Source: Arthrobacter nitroguajacolicus_D (GTDB taxonomy: Bacteria > Actinomycetota > Actinomycetes > Actinomycetales > Micrococcaceae). From it: a stretch of 64,000 nt of DNA. The notes under the pieces were generated by a model. It saw nothing but the letters and a program-made list of their open reading frames with translations. It was not told the origin of the DNA and did no database searches. Positions 9,939 through 17,824 of the stretch are shown here, piece by piece (positions within the stretch are counted from its first letter, which is position 1; each line of letters begins with the position of its first letter). The translations under genes and the position numbers were made by a program. The DNA is taken from the NCBI RefSeq assembly GCF_031455195.1, contig NZ_JAVDSH010000001.1, forward strand, positions 372,001 through 436,000. Reading direction: 5' to 3'.

Positions 9939-11954
9939 CTAAGATTCAAGGATTTCGCCGGTGGTCATGTTGATCGCCGGAGCTGCCTCGTCGGAGTCCG
10001 CGGTGGTCCCCAGATGCTGGACAACTGCGGCTGCCAATGCCGGGCCGATGCCCTTGGCGGAGGTGAGCTCCTCCACTGACGCGGCGCGGATTTTCTTGAG
10101 CGACCCAAAATGGGCCACCAAGGCCTTTCGTTTGGCTTCACCGAGGCCTGGGACCCCGTCCAGCACGGAAACTGTCATGGCCTTGCCACGCTTTTGCCGG
10201 TGGAAGGTGATGGCAAACCGGTGCGCTTCGTCACGAATCCGCTGGAGCAGGTACAGGCCCTGGGAGGTTCGGGGCAGGATCACCGGGAAGTCGCTGTCGG
10301 GCAACCAGACTTCCTCAAGCCGCTTGGCGAGCCCCACGACGTAGACGTCGTCGATTCCCAGCTCCGCAAGGGCACGCGATGCCGCGTTGACCTGCGGTTG
10401 TCCGCCGTCCACCACCACCAGGTTGGGTGGGTAGGCGAACTTGGCTTTGGGTGCGGGCATGGTGGGATCCGACGGCGGCACCTCACCGGCGCGGACGCTC
10501 CCGGGCCTTGCAGGGTTGCTGATTTCGCCGGAAACAACAGGCACTTGTGCGACCTTATCCGCCAGGTAATGCCGGAACCTGCGCGTCAGGACGTCATGCA
10601 TGGCTGCGGTGTCATCTGCTGCTGCGGCACCCGTGATGGAGAACTTGCGGTAGTCAGCCTTCTTGGGCAGGCCATCCTCGACCACCACCATGGATGCCAC
10701 CACGTTTGTTCCTTGCACATGCGAGATGTCGAAGCACTCGATGCGCAGCAACGGCACGGGTATGTCCAGGGCTTCCTGGAGCTCTTGGAGGGCCAAGGAC
10801 CGGACAGTGATGTCCCCGGCGCGCCGGGTCTTGTGCAACTTGAGGGCCTGCTCCGCGTTGTCGCGGACAGTGGACATCAGCGCAGCTTTGTCCCCGCGCT
10901 GGGGCACCCTGATGTCCACCTTGGCGCCGCGCAGGCCTCCCAGCCATTCAGCGAGCTCTGCGTGGTTGCTGGGGTTTTCCGGGACAAGGACTTCCCGGGG
11001 GATGCGCCCTTGGACTTCGCTGTCCTCGCCATAGACCTGCTGCAGCAGATGTTCGATGAGTTCGGGCGTGGTGGCATCTTCGACCTTCTCAACCACCCAA
11101 CCCCGCTGGCCGCGGACACGGCCCCCGCGCACGTGGAAGACCTGGACAGAGGCCTCCAGCTCGTCGTCATGCAAGGCGAAGACGTCGGCATCGGTGTCCT
11201 CGGCGAGGACCACGGCGTTGCGCTCAAAGACCTTGCGCAGGGCGATGATGTCATCCCTGAGCCCAGCAGCGCGCTCGTAATCGAGGTCGGCTACCGCCGA
11301 TGCCATCTCTTTCTCCAGCCGGCTAATGAAGCGTTTGGCTTCGCCGCCCATGAACGAACAGAAGTCCTCTGCGAGCACCCGGTGTTCATCAGAAGTCACC
11401 CTGCCAACACATGGCGCTGAACATTTGTCGATGTAGCCAAGAAGGCACGGCCGTCCGCTGGACTCTGCCCGCTTGAAGACTCCCGCACTGCAGCTGCGAA
11501 CCGGGAATACCCTCAGGAGGGTGTCCATGGTTTCCCGGATGGCCCCGGCTGTATAGGGCCCAAAGTACCTGGTCCCTTTTCTCCGCTCGCCACGCATGAC
11601 TTGCACCCTGGGGTATTTTTCGCCCATGGTCACCGCGAGGTACGGATACGTTTTGTCGTCACGGAAGACGACATTGAAGCGTGGCTTGAATTCCTTGATC
11701 CACGTATATTCGAGCTGCAGCGACTCGAGTTCACTGCCAACCACGGTCCATTCGACGCTGCTGGCCGCGTGGACCATGGCATAGGTCTTGGGGAGCAAAC
11801 CTGCCGGGTTGGCGAAGTACGAGTTCAGCCGTGAGCGGAGGTTCTTGGCCTTGCCTACATAGATGACCCGTCCATGGGGGTCGCGGAAACGGTAGACACC
11901 CGGCGTGGTGGGAATTTCACCCGTCTGGGGTCGGTAACTTGCTGGATCTGCCAC
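9939..11954 (-). CDS. uvrC: Excinuclease ABC subunit C
   Basis: The 671-residue nuclease makes both incisions in nucleotide excision repair. Domains in order: GIY-YIG nuclease (GVYRF ... VIYVGKAKNLRSRL, residues 19-46), a cysteine cluster (CLLGYID.CSAPC), a UvrB-interacting UVR helix pair around ISRLEKEMASAVADLDYERAA, the RNase H-like 5' nuclease (YPPNLVVVDGGQPQV), and tandem helix-hairpin-helix motifs at the end (VPGLGEAKRKAL, AKGIGPALAAAV). GTG 11954 is supported by a leaderless-type TAGACT six bases upstream; no ribosome-binding site is present. It lies 53 bases upstream of rapZ. Confidence 0.97.
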   Translation of the reverse strand: MADPASYRPQTGEIPTTPGVYRFRDPHGRVIYVGKAKNLRSRLNSYFANPAGLLPKTYAMVHAASSVEWTVVGSELESLQLEYTWIKEFKPRFNVVFRDDKTYPYLAVTMGEKYPRVQVMRGERRKGTRYFGPYTAGAIRETMDTLLRVFPVRSCSAGVFKRAESSGRPCLLGYIDKCSAPCVGRVTSDEHRVLAEDFCSFMGGEAKRFISRLEKEMASAVADLDYERAAGLRDDIIALRKVFERNAVVLAEDTDADVFALHDDELEASVQVFHVRGGRVRGQRGWVVEKVEDATTPELIEHLLQQVYGEDSEVQGRIPREVLVPENPSNHAELAEWLGGLRGAKVDIRVPQRGDKAALMSTVRDNAEQALKLHKTRRAGDITVRSLALQELQEALDIPVPLLRIECFDISHVQGTNVVASMVVVEDGLPKKADYRKFSITGAAAADDTAAMHDVLTRRFRHYLADKVAQVPVVSGEISNPARPGSVRAGEVPPSDPTMPAPKAKFAYPPNLVVVDGGQPQVNAASRALAELGIDDVYVVGLAKRLEEVWLPDSDFPVILPRTSQGLYLLQRIRDEAHRFAITFHRQKRGKAMTVSVLDGVPGLGEAKRKALVAHFGSLKKIRAASVEELTSAKGIGPALAAAVVQHLGTTADSDEAAPAINMTTGEILES

Positions 11955-11960
11955 GTTTCC

Positions 11961-11983
11961 AGTCTAGTGAACCGGACCGACAC
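11961..11983 (-). promoter_or_regulatory. uvrC promoter: TGTC-type box plus TAGACT
   Basis: On the minus strand GTGTCGGTC is followed after exactly eight bases by TAGACT, and then after six bases by the uvrC GTG. The box matches seven of nine positions of the RecA-independent DNA-damage (PafBC) motif as I recall it, TTGTCRGTG-N8-TANNNT. This suggests damage induction and a leaderless mRNA. Confidence 0.55.
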
Positions 11984-12016
11984 CAGATGCCACGGACAAC
12001 CCGCGGACCTGGGTGG

Positions 12017-12685
12017 TTAGTCCACGGACTTGCTCTGGTTGTAGCTCGTGGACCGTTCCTGGCCGCTGAGCAGGGCAATGGCATCCATGATCTTGTCCGT
12101 GACCTCGCGGCGGGCCGGCAGAGAATGATCCGGGCCCGTCTTCTCGAAGTAGAGCGGTTCGCCGACCTTCATGGTGAAGTGCTGGGGCCGGACTGCGTTC
12201 TTATCCGCCGGCTGCAGCTTCTCGGTGCCGATCAGTCCTACCGGGATGACGGGGGCTCCGGTAGTCAGCGCAAGCCAGCCCACGCCCGTGCGACCACGGT
12301 AGAGGATTCCATCACGGGACCTGGTGCCCTCGGGGTAAATGCCGATGCCCTTGCCCGACTCTAGGATGTCCAGCAGGGTCTTCAGCGCCTGTACGCTTGC
12401 AGCCTGCTCGCCCCGCTCCACGGGGATGGAACCAACGGCCTCAAAGAAGGACTTCATCACGGCGCCCTTGACGCCCTTGGTGGTGAAATATTCCGCTTTG
12501 GCAAAGAACGCGACCGGACGGGGCATCAATGCCTGCACGATCACGCTGTCCAGGAAGGAAAGATGATTGGGGGCAACAATGAAGGGACCGTCAGTCGGTA
12601 CGTTTTCCAGCCCAATGACCGTAGGGCGGCACGTGGAGGAAATGAGCCCGCGGGTAGTCCACCGGATCGCATCAAAGACTGCCAT
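12017..12685 (-). CDS. 1-acyl-sn-glycerol-3-phosphate acyltransferase family protein
   Basis: The 222-residue protein has the PlsC acyltransferase motifs: NHLSFLD (HX4D) near residues 41-47, and YPEGTRSRDG near 119-128. It probably acylates lysophosphatidic acid at the membrane face in phospholipid synthesis, but the family also contains other lipid acyltransferases. It starts at ATG 12685, inside the last 14 bases of the upstream HAD phosphatase gene, so the two are co-translated. It precedes uvrC by 62 bases. Exact acceptor unknown. Confidence 0.88.
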   Translation of the reverse strand: MAVFDAIRWTTRGLISSTCRPTVIGLENVPTDGPFIVAPNHLSFLDSVIVQALMPRPVAFFAKAEYFTTKGVKGAVMKSFFEAVGSIPVERGEQAASVQALKTLLDILESGKGIGIYPEGTRSRDGILYRGRTGVGWLALTTGAPVIPVGLIGTEKLQPADKNAVRPQHFTMKVGEPLYFEKTGPDHSLPARREVTDKIMDAIALLSGQERSTSYNQSKSVD

Positions 12686-13388
12686 CGTTTTGTACCTCGC
12701 TCAGGGCTGCCGTGCGGACAGCGTCAAGTTCTTCAATTGTGCTTTTCAGTTCAAGCGCGGTTGTTACCACGGTCACTGCACCGGCCTGCTCGAGTTCGCC
12801 ATCGGGCGCAAAACCCCAGCCGACGCCGATGCAGTCCAGTCCGTTGGCCATCGCACCAGCTATGTCCTGGTGCCTGTCCCCCACCATGACTGCGGGTTGC
12901 GAGTGCAGGTCGGCCAGGGCCGCGCCCACGATTTCCACTTTGCCGGAGGCCGTGTTGGCGCCCAGGGACTCGTCGTCGGCGGCGCCCCGTATGGAGACGA
13001 AGAAGTCGGCAATGCCATGATGCTCAAGGACCAGGCGGGCAATGGACTGTGGTTTTTGGGTAGCTACCGCCACCGGACGGCCGGACTCAGCAAAGTACTG
13101 CAGGAGACCGTAAATACCCGGGTAAAGCTTGCTCTGGGCGATACCGGATTCCTTGTAGTGGCGCCGATAGCGATCAATAACCTGGTCCACCAATTCGGTG
13201 GGGACATTCGCCAAATGCAGGAGCGAATCACTGAGCTTTGGGCCCACCATGGAATTCAGGATTGCCTGCTCCGGGACGGGAAGGTCCATTTCCCTGAGGG
13301 CAGCCGAGATTCCCCCAGTTATACCGCCGGCAGGATCGACAAGGGTGCCGTCCAGATCGAATATTACGGGCACCTTTGTTTGAGTCAC
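12672..13388 (-). CDS. HAD-family phosphatase (phosphoglycolate phosphatase-like)
   Basis: The 238-residue protein shows all HAD motifs: nucleophile VIFDLDGTLVD (residues 9-19), motif II in VAVATQKPQ with the conserved Thr and Lys, and motif III/IV VGDRHQDIAGA. The helical cap between motifs I and II is typical of Gph/PgmB-type enzymes. It could remove 2-phosphoglycolate formed during DNA repair, which would suit the uvrA-uvrC neighbourhood, but substrate assignment from sequence is unsafe. The GTG start at 13388 lies 61 bases after uvrA, beyond a hairpin. It overlaps the acyltransferase gene by 14 bases. Confidence 0.88.
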   Translation of the reverse strand: MTQTKVPVIFDLDGTLVDPAGGITGGISAALREMDLPVPEQAILNSMVGPKLSDSLLHLANVPTELVDQVIDRYRRHYKESGIAQSKLYPGIYGLLQYFAESGRPVAVATQKPQSIARLVLEHHGIADFFVSIRGAADDESLGANTASGKVEIVGAALADLHSQPAVMVGDRHQDIAGAMANGLDCIGVGWGFAPDGELEQAGAVTVVTTALELKSTIEELDAVRTAALSEVQNDGSL

Positions 13389-13406
13389 CGGGTTAGTTTC
13401 TCACGA

Positions 13407-13439
13407 GTAGCGGCATGCCTGAAACTCGCATGCCGCTAC
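13407..13439. terminator. Perfect 12-bp hairpin after uvrA
   Basis: GTAGCGGCATGC (13407-13418) and GCATGCCGCTAC (13428-13439) pair perfectly around a nine-base loop, starting 11 bases beyond the uvrA stop. There is no T tract. In actinobacteria such U-less hairpins can terminate or protect 3' ends. Probably it separates uvrA from the HAD gene. Confidence 0.6.
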
Positions 13440-13449
13440 CGGAATACTT

Positions 13450-16377
13450 CTATCCCAGAATCTCGGCCAGGAATGTTGCGGTGTGGCTCTCAGTGGATTT
13501 CGCCACCTGCTCGGGTGTTCCCGTCGCGATTATCCGGCCACCGCCCGATCCACCGTTGGGGCCCAGGTCCACAATCCAGTCGGCTGACTTGATGACGTCC
13601 AGGTTGTGTTCGATGGTGATGACGGTGTTGCCTTTGTCCACCAGCCCCTGGAGAACCATCAGGAGTTTCCGGATGTCCTCGAAGTGCAGCCCTGTGGTGG
13701 GCTCATCCAGGACGTAGATGCTCCTGCCGTTCGAGCGCTTCTGGAGTTCGGCTGCAAGCTTGACGCGCTGCGCCTCGCCACCCGACAGCGTGGTGGCAGG
13801 CTGGCCTAGCCGGACGTAGCCCAGGCCAACGTCCACCAGAGTCTTCAGATGCCGCGCAATGGGCGTGAAAGCCGCAAAGAACTCCGCACCTTCCTCAATA
13901 GGCATGTTGAGGACGTCGGCAATGGTCTTGCCCTTGTAGTGGACCTCAAGGGTTTCCCGGTTGTAGCGCGCACCATGGCACACTTCGCAGGGAACATAGA
14001 CGTCCGGCAGGAAGTTCATCTCGATCTTCAACGTGCCATCACCCGAGCAGGCCTCACAGCGCCCGCCCTTGACGTTGAAGGAGAACCGCCCGGGCTGGTA
14101 ACCCCGGACCTTGGCTTCGGTGGTCTCGGCGAACAGTTTGCGGATGTTGTCGAAGACGCCGGTGTACGTTGCAGGGTTGGACCGGGGCGTACGGCCGATA
14201 GGACTCTGGTCGACGTGGACCACCTTGTCCAGGTGCTCCAGTCCCGCCACGGTCCGGTGGCGACCGGCCACCTGCTTGGCGCCGTTGAGCTTATTGGCCA
14301 GCACCTTGTACAGGATCTCGTTGACCAGCGTGGACTTGCCGGATCCGCTGACGCCAGTGACGGCGGTGAAAAGTCCCAGGGGGAAGGTCGCGTCAACGTT
14401 GTTGAGGTTGTTCTCCCGGGCGCCGACAACCTTCAACTCGCGCTTTTTGTCATACTTGCGACGCTTCTTGGGGATGTCGATGGTCCGGCGACCGGACAGG
14501 TAATCGCCGGTCAGCGATTCCGTGTTCGCCAGGAGTTCTTTGTAGGTGCCGGAGTGCACAACCTGGCCGCCGTGCTCACCGGCGCCCGGTCCAATGTCCA
14601 CCACCCAGTCGGCCTCTTGGATGGTGTCTTCGTCGTGCTCAACGACAATCAGCGTGTTACCGAGGTCCCGGAGGCGCGTGAGCGTCTCGATGAGTCTCCG
14701 GTTGTCGCGCTGGTGGAGGCCGATGGACGGTTCGTCAAGGACGTAAAGGACACCCACCAGGCCGGAGCCGATCTGGGTTGCCAGCCTGATCCTCTGGGCT
14801 TCGCCGCCGGACAATGTGCCGGAGGGCCGCTCAAGGTTGAGGTACTCCAAGCCGACATCCAGGAGGAAGGTCAGCCGGGCCTGGATCTCCTTAAGCACCT
14901 GGTTGGCGATCTGCGCTTCCCTGTTGGTCAGGGTCAGGCTGCCCAGGAACTCCGCGCATTCCCGCATCGGCAGGGCGGCGACTTCGGCGATCGATTTGCC
15001 GTTGATCAGCACCGACAGCGACGCCGGGTTGAGGCGCGCGCCGTTGCACTCAGGGCAGGGGATCTGCCGCATGTATTCTTCGTAGCGGTCACGGGCCCAA
15101 TCCGAGTCCGTTTCCCCGTGCTTCCGGTGAACGTACTGGATGGCACCTTCGAAGCCGGTGCTGTACTTACGCTCCCGGCCGAAGCGGTTCTTGTACTGGA
15201 CAACAACCTTGTGGTCCTTGCCGTGCAGCACGGTGTTGCGGACGTCCTTCGGAAGTTTCTCCCACGAGGTCTTCATGGAGAAGCCCAGTTCGTGCGCCAG
15301 GCCCTCCAGGAGGCGGTTCCAGTATTCGGTGGTCGCCGTACCCAATGACCACGGGGCGATGGCGCCTTCGCCGAGCGATAGCTCAGGGTTGGGAACAATC
15401 AGTTCCTCGTCGACTTCAAGCTTGGTACCGATGCCACTGCAAGCGGAGCAGGCACCGAAGGGGTTGTTGAACGAGAAGGAGCGCGGCTCGATCTCATCGA
15501 TGGCCAGGGGGTGCTCATTGGGGCAGGCAAGGTTCTCGGAAAACGCCCGGATGCGTCCGGGATCGTCAGCATCCAGGTCGACGAATTCAACCAGGACGCG
15601 TCCCTCGGCCAGGCCCAGGGCTGTTTCCACGGAGTCCGTGAGCCGTTGGCTGATGTCGTCCTTTACGACAAGGCGGTCCACCACAACCTCGATGGTGTGC
15701 TTAAACTGCTTGCCCAGCTTGGGGGGATCGCTCAGCTGGACCAACTCGCCATCCACGCGGGCACGGGAGTAGCCCTTGGTGGTCAGTTCCTTGAAGAGGT
15801 CAACGAACTCGCCCTTGCGTCCGCGAACCACGGGTGCGAGGACCTGGAAGCGGGTCCCGGTCTCCAGTTCAAGGAGCTGGTCCACGATCTGCTGGGGCGT
15901 CTGCCGGGTAATCGGCTCGCCACACACTGGGCAGTGCGGGCGGCCAACGCGGGCCCACAGAAGCCGCATGTAGTCGTAAATCTCGGTGATGGTACCCACG
16001 GTGGAGCGCGGGTTCTTGCTGGTGGACTTCTGGTCAATGGACACCGCAGGTGACAGGCCCTCGATGAAGTCGACATCGGGCTTGTCCACCTGGCCAAGGA
16101 ATTGGCGCGCGTAGGCAGACAGCGATTCCACGTACCGGCGCTGGCCTTCGGCGAAGATAGTGTCAAAAGCCAACGAGGACTTGCCGGAACCCGAAAGGCC
16201 CGTAAACACGATCATGGCGTCCCGGGGCAGGTCCAGGTCCACGTTGCGAAGGTTATGTTCCCGGGCGCCCTTGACCACCAGGCGCGACAGGTCAGGCCTG
16301 GCGGGCTTGGTTTCAAGAACGGCTGGGACGCTGTTCGGCGATTCGATGGCGGTATCTTCAGCTAAGGCTTTGGGCAC
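13450..16377 (-). CDS. uvrA: Excinuclease ABC subunit A
   Basis: The 975-residue damage-recognition ATPase carries two ABC modules: Walker A GLSGSGKSS near residue 58 and GVSGSGKST in the second half, each with its signature (SGGEAQRIRLA, SGGEAQRVKLA). Three metal-binding clusters are visible: CPVCGEP with CPECNGA, CPNEH with CSACSG, and CEACSGDG with CEVCHGA. UvrA dimers find lesions and load UvrB. The GTG start at 16377 has no ribosome-binding site, but TAGCAT ends six bases upstream, indicating a leaderless mRNA. A LexA-like palindrome sits just upstream of that hexamer. Confidence 0.97.
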   Translation of the reverse strand: MPKALAEDTAIESPNSVPAVLETKPARPDLSRLVVKGAREHNLRNVDLDLPRDAMIVFTGLSGSGKSSLAFDTIFAEGQRRYVESLSAYARQFLGQVDKPDVDFIEGLSPAVSIDQKSTSKNPRSTVGTITEIYDYMRLLWARVGRPHCPVCGEPITRQTPQQIVDQLLELETGTRFQVLAPVVRGRKGEFVDLFKELTTKGYSRARVDGELVQLSDPPKLGKQFKHTIEVVVDRLVVKDDISQRLTDSVETALGLAEGRVLVEFVDLDADDPGRIRAFSENLACPNEHPLAIDEIEPRSFSFNNPFGACSACSGIGTKLEVDEELIVPNPELSLGEGAIAPWSLGTATTEYWNRLLEGLAHELGFSMKTSWEKLPKDVRNTVLHGKDHKVVVQYKNRFGRERKYSTGFEGAIQYVHRKHGETDSDWARDRYEEYMRQIPCPECNGARLNPASLSVLINGKSIAEVAALPMRECAEFLGSLTLTNREAQIANQVLKEIQARLTFLLDVGLEYLNLERPSGTLSGGEAQRIRLATQIGSGLVGVLYVLDEPSIGLHQRDNRRLIETLTRLRDLGNTLIVVEHDEDTIQEADWVVDIGPGAGEHGGQVVHSGTYKELLANTESLTGDYLSGRRTIDIPKKRRKYDKKRELKVVGARENNLNNVDATFPLGLFTAVTGVSGSGKSTLVNEILYKVLANKLNGAKQVAGRHRTVAGLEHLDKVVHVDQSPIGRTPRSNPATYTGVFDNIRKLFAETTEAKVRGYQPGRFSFNVKGGRCEACSGDGTLKIEMNFLPDVYVPCEVCHGARYNRETLEVHYKGKTIADVLNMPIEEGAEFFAAFTPIARHLKTLVDVGLGYVRLGQPATTLSGGEAQRVKLAAELQKRSNGRSIYVLDEPTTGLHFEDIRKLLMVLQGLVDKGNTVITIEHNLDVIKSADWIVDLGPNGGSGGGRIIATGTPEQVAKSTESHTATFLAEILG

Positions 16378-16383
16378 TTACCA

Positions 16384-16406
16384 ATGCTAATCGAAAACTT
16401 CTTCGA
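16384..16406 (-). promoter_or_regulatory. uvrA promoter with LexA/SOS-like box
   Basis: TAGCAT (16384-16389, minus) is the likely -10, six bases before the GTG. Immediately upstream, 16391-16406 reads TCGAAA-ACTT-CTTCGA, matching ten of twelve fixed positions of the actinobacterial SOS box TCGAAC-N4-GTTCGA. A repressor bound here would cover the promoter. Confidence 0.65.
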
Positions 16407-16442
16407 ATTTCCATGTCGTGCCTCACACGCTACTGATCGGTA

Positions 16443-16823
16443 TCAGTCAGCGTCGTAGGCGGCTGCCAGAAGCTGCACGGCTTCAGCAAAGGAAGCGCCC
16501 TGTGCCTTCGCGGCGGCCGCGTATTCGGCTGCGACTCCGGCCAGCGCTCCCCATCGGTCGTCCCGTGCACAGACGACAGTTCCGTTCCGCCCCCGGGTAG
16601 CTACCACGCCCGCCGCTTCCAGCTCCTTGTACGCGCGGGCCACTGTATGGGGTGCAACATCCAGCGCACCCGCAAGATTGCGGACCGGAGGAAGCTTCGC
16701 CCCGACCGTAAGGGCTCCGGAGTCAACCAGTTCGATGATCCGGAGGCGCAACTGTTCAAAGAGCGCTACGGCGCTCCCGGTGTGGGGCCGCCAGGTGCCG
16801 GGGAACTCGCCTGTGGGAGTCAT
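16443..16823 (-). CDS. Small GntR-family (YtrA-like) transcriptional regulator
   Basis: The 126-residue protein has an N-terminal GntR winged helix (LFEQLRLRIIELVDSGALTV, then LPPVRNLAGALDVAPHTVARAYKELEAAGVV) and only a short helical tail with no effector domain. This layout is typical of the YtrA subfamily, which usually controls ABC transporters. Here no transporter is adjacent. ATG 16823 is chosen because GGAG lies six bases upstream, although the frame is open further 5'. It lies between uvrA and the methyltransferase gene, all on the minus strand. Target unknown. Confidence 0.85.
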   Translation of the reverse strand: MTPTGEFPGTWRPHTGSAVALFEQLRLRIIELVDSGALTVGAKLPPVRNLAGALDVAPHTVARAYKELEAAGVVATRGRNGTVVCARDDRWGALAGVAAEYAAAAKAQGASFAEAVQLLAAAYDAD

Positions 16824-16977
16824 CAGTAACTCCGGCCGGTCACCGGCGTCGTGCGCGGCGTGAGGGATTCGAAACGTCCATGGTCCATGTCGAAAATTAG
16901 ACCAGCGACGCCGGTACGGGACAAGCCGGTCCGGCGAGGGAAACTTTCGGCTGCTGGAATCGGCGGCAATCCAGGGT

Positions 16978-17754
16978 TCAATTCTTGCGCGCGACCGCAA
17001 AGATCCGCCGGAAAGGAAAAACTGTGCCGTGTTTCGTGGCCGGATAAGCTTCCCGCAGCATCGCGGCGTACTCCTGCTCGAAGCCTGCGGCTTCCTCCGC
17101 GGACAAAGCCGCCAGCACAGGTCGCAAGCCCGTGCCGCGGACCCATTCCAGGACCGGGTCCTCGCCGGTCAGTACCTGCTGGTAGGTGGTCTCCCAAGCG
17201 TCGGCCGCGCATCCGGCGTCGAGCATTATCCCCAAGTAGTCCGCAGGAGTGCCTACAGCGTCATCGTGCCGAAGGACTCCAGCCAACCGGGGCGACCACC
17301 GGGGCGACTCTGCCAGTCCGCGCATCAGGGCGTGGGACGGAGAGGTGAAATTTCCCGGTACCTGCATGGCGAACCAGGCGCCGGGTTTGAGGTCGCGCAG
17401 CCAAGCAGCCACCATTTCCTGGTGGCCCGGTACCCATTGGAGCGCCGCGTTCGTGACAACCACATCGGTATCCGTATCCGGTTCCCAGCGGGCGATGTCG
17501 CCTGGCTCGAACTCCAGGTGCGCGGTCTGCTTCGCCAGCGACTCCGCTTTGCGGAGCATCTCCGCCGAGGAGTCAACGCCCACCACGCGGGCCTCGGGCC
17601 ATCGATCGGTCAGCGTCGCCGTCAGGTTTCCGGGGCCGCAACCGAGGTCCACCACCTTCCGCGGGTCGTTGGCCTGGATCCTCCCGACGAGGTCATGGAA
17701 CGGCCTGTCCCGATGATTACCGAACTCGGTGTACTTGGACGGGTCCCACTTCAC
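16978..17754 (-). CDS. tam: Trans-aconitate 2-methyltransferase-like SAM methyltransferase
   Basis: The 258-residue class I methyltransferase has the SAM-binding motif VVDLGCGPGNLT near residues 35-46 and an acidic loop VVGVDSSAEML. It begins with MKWDPSKYTEFGNHRDRPFHDLVGRI, the characteristic Tam N-terminus (W.P..Y..F...R..P..DL). Tam methylates trans-aconitate, which forms spontaneously from cis-aconitate and inhibits aconitase. GTG 17754 follows GAGGAGG by five bases. It is divergent from the helicase gene, 70 bases apart. Confidence 0.88.
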   Translation of the reverse strand: MKWDPSKYTEFGNHRDRPFHDLVGRIQANDPRKVVDLGCGPGNLTATLTDRWPEARVVGVDSSAEMLRKAESLAKQTAHLEFEPGDIARWEPDTDTDVVVTNAALQWVPGHQEMVAAWLRDLKPGAWFAMQVPGNFTSPSHALMRGLAESPRWSPRLAGVLRHDDAVGTPADYLGIMLDAGCAADAWETTYQQVLTGEDPVLEWVRGTGLRPVLAALSAEEAAGFEQEYAAMLREAYPATKHGTVFPFRRIFAVARKN

Positions 17755-17810
17755 TAGAGCCTCCTCGCGTCTGGCATCACTGCTGGGCCGAGCCTAAACC
17801 GTGCGGGCAC

Positions 17811-17816
17811 TAAGCT
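17811..17816 (+). promoter_or_regulatory. Possible -10 element (TAAGCT) of the helicase gene
   Basis: TAAGCT ends eight bases before ATG 17825, and no ribosome-binding site is present. Spacing is slightly longer than in the other leaderless candidates here. Confidence 0.4.
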
Positions 17817-17824
17817 GGAAACCA

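Noticed and set aside
13849..15348. A 499-codon plus-strand frame
   Set aside because: Antisense to uvrA within its conserved ATPase region.
16955..16990. GGTTCAATTC resembling a tRNA T-loop
   Set aside because: The flanking bases cannot form a T stem, and no acceptor or anticodon arm is found.
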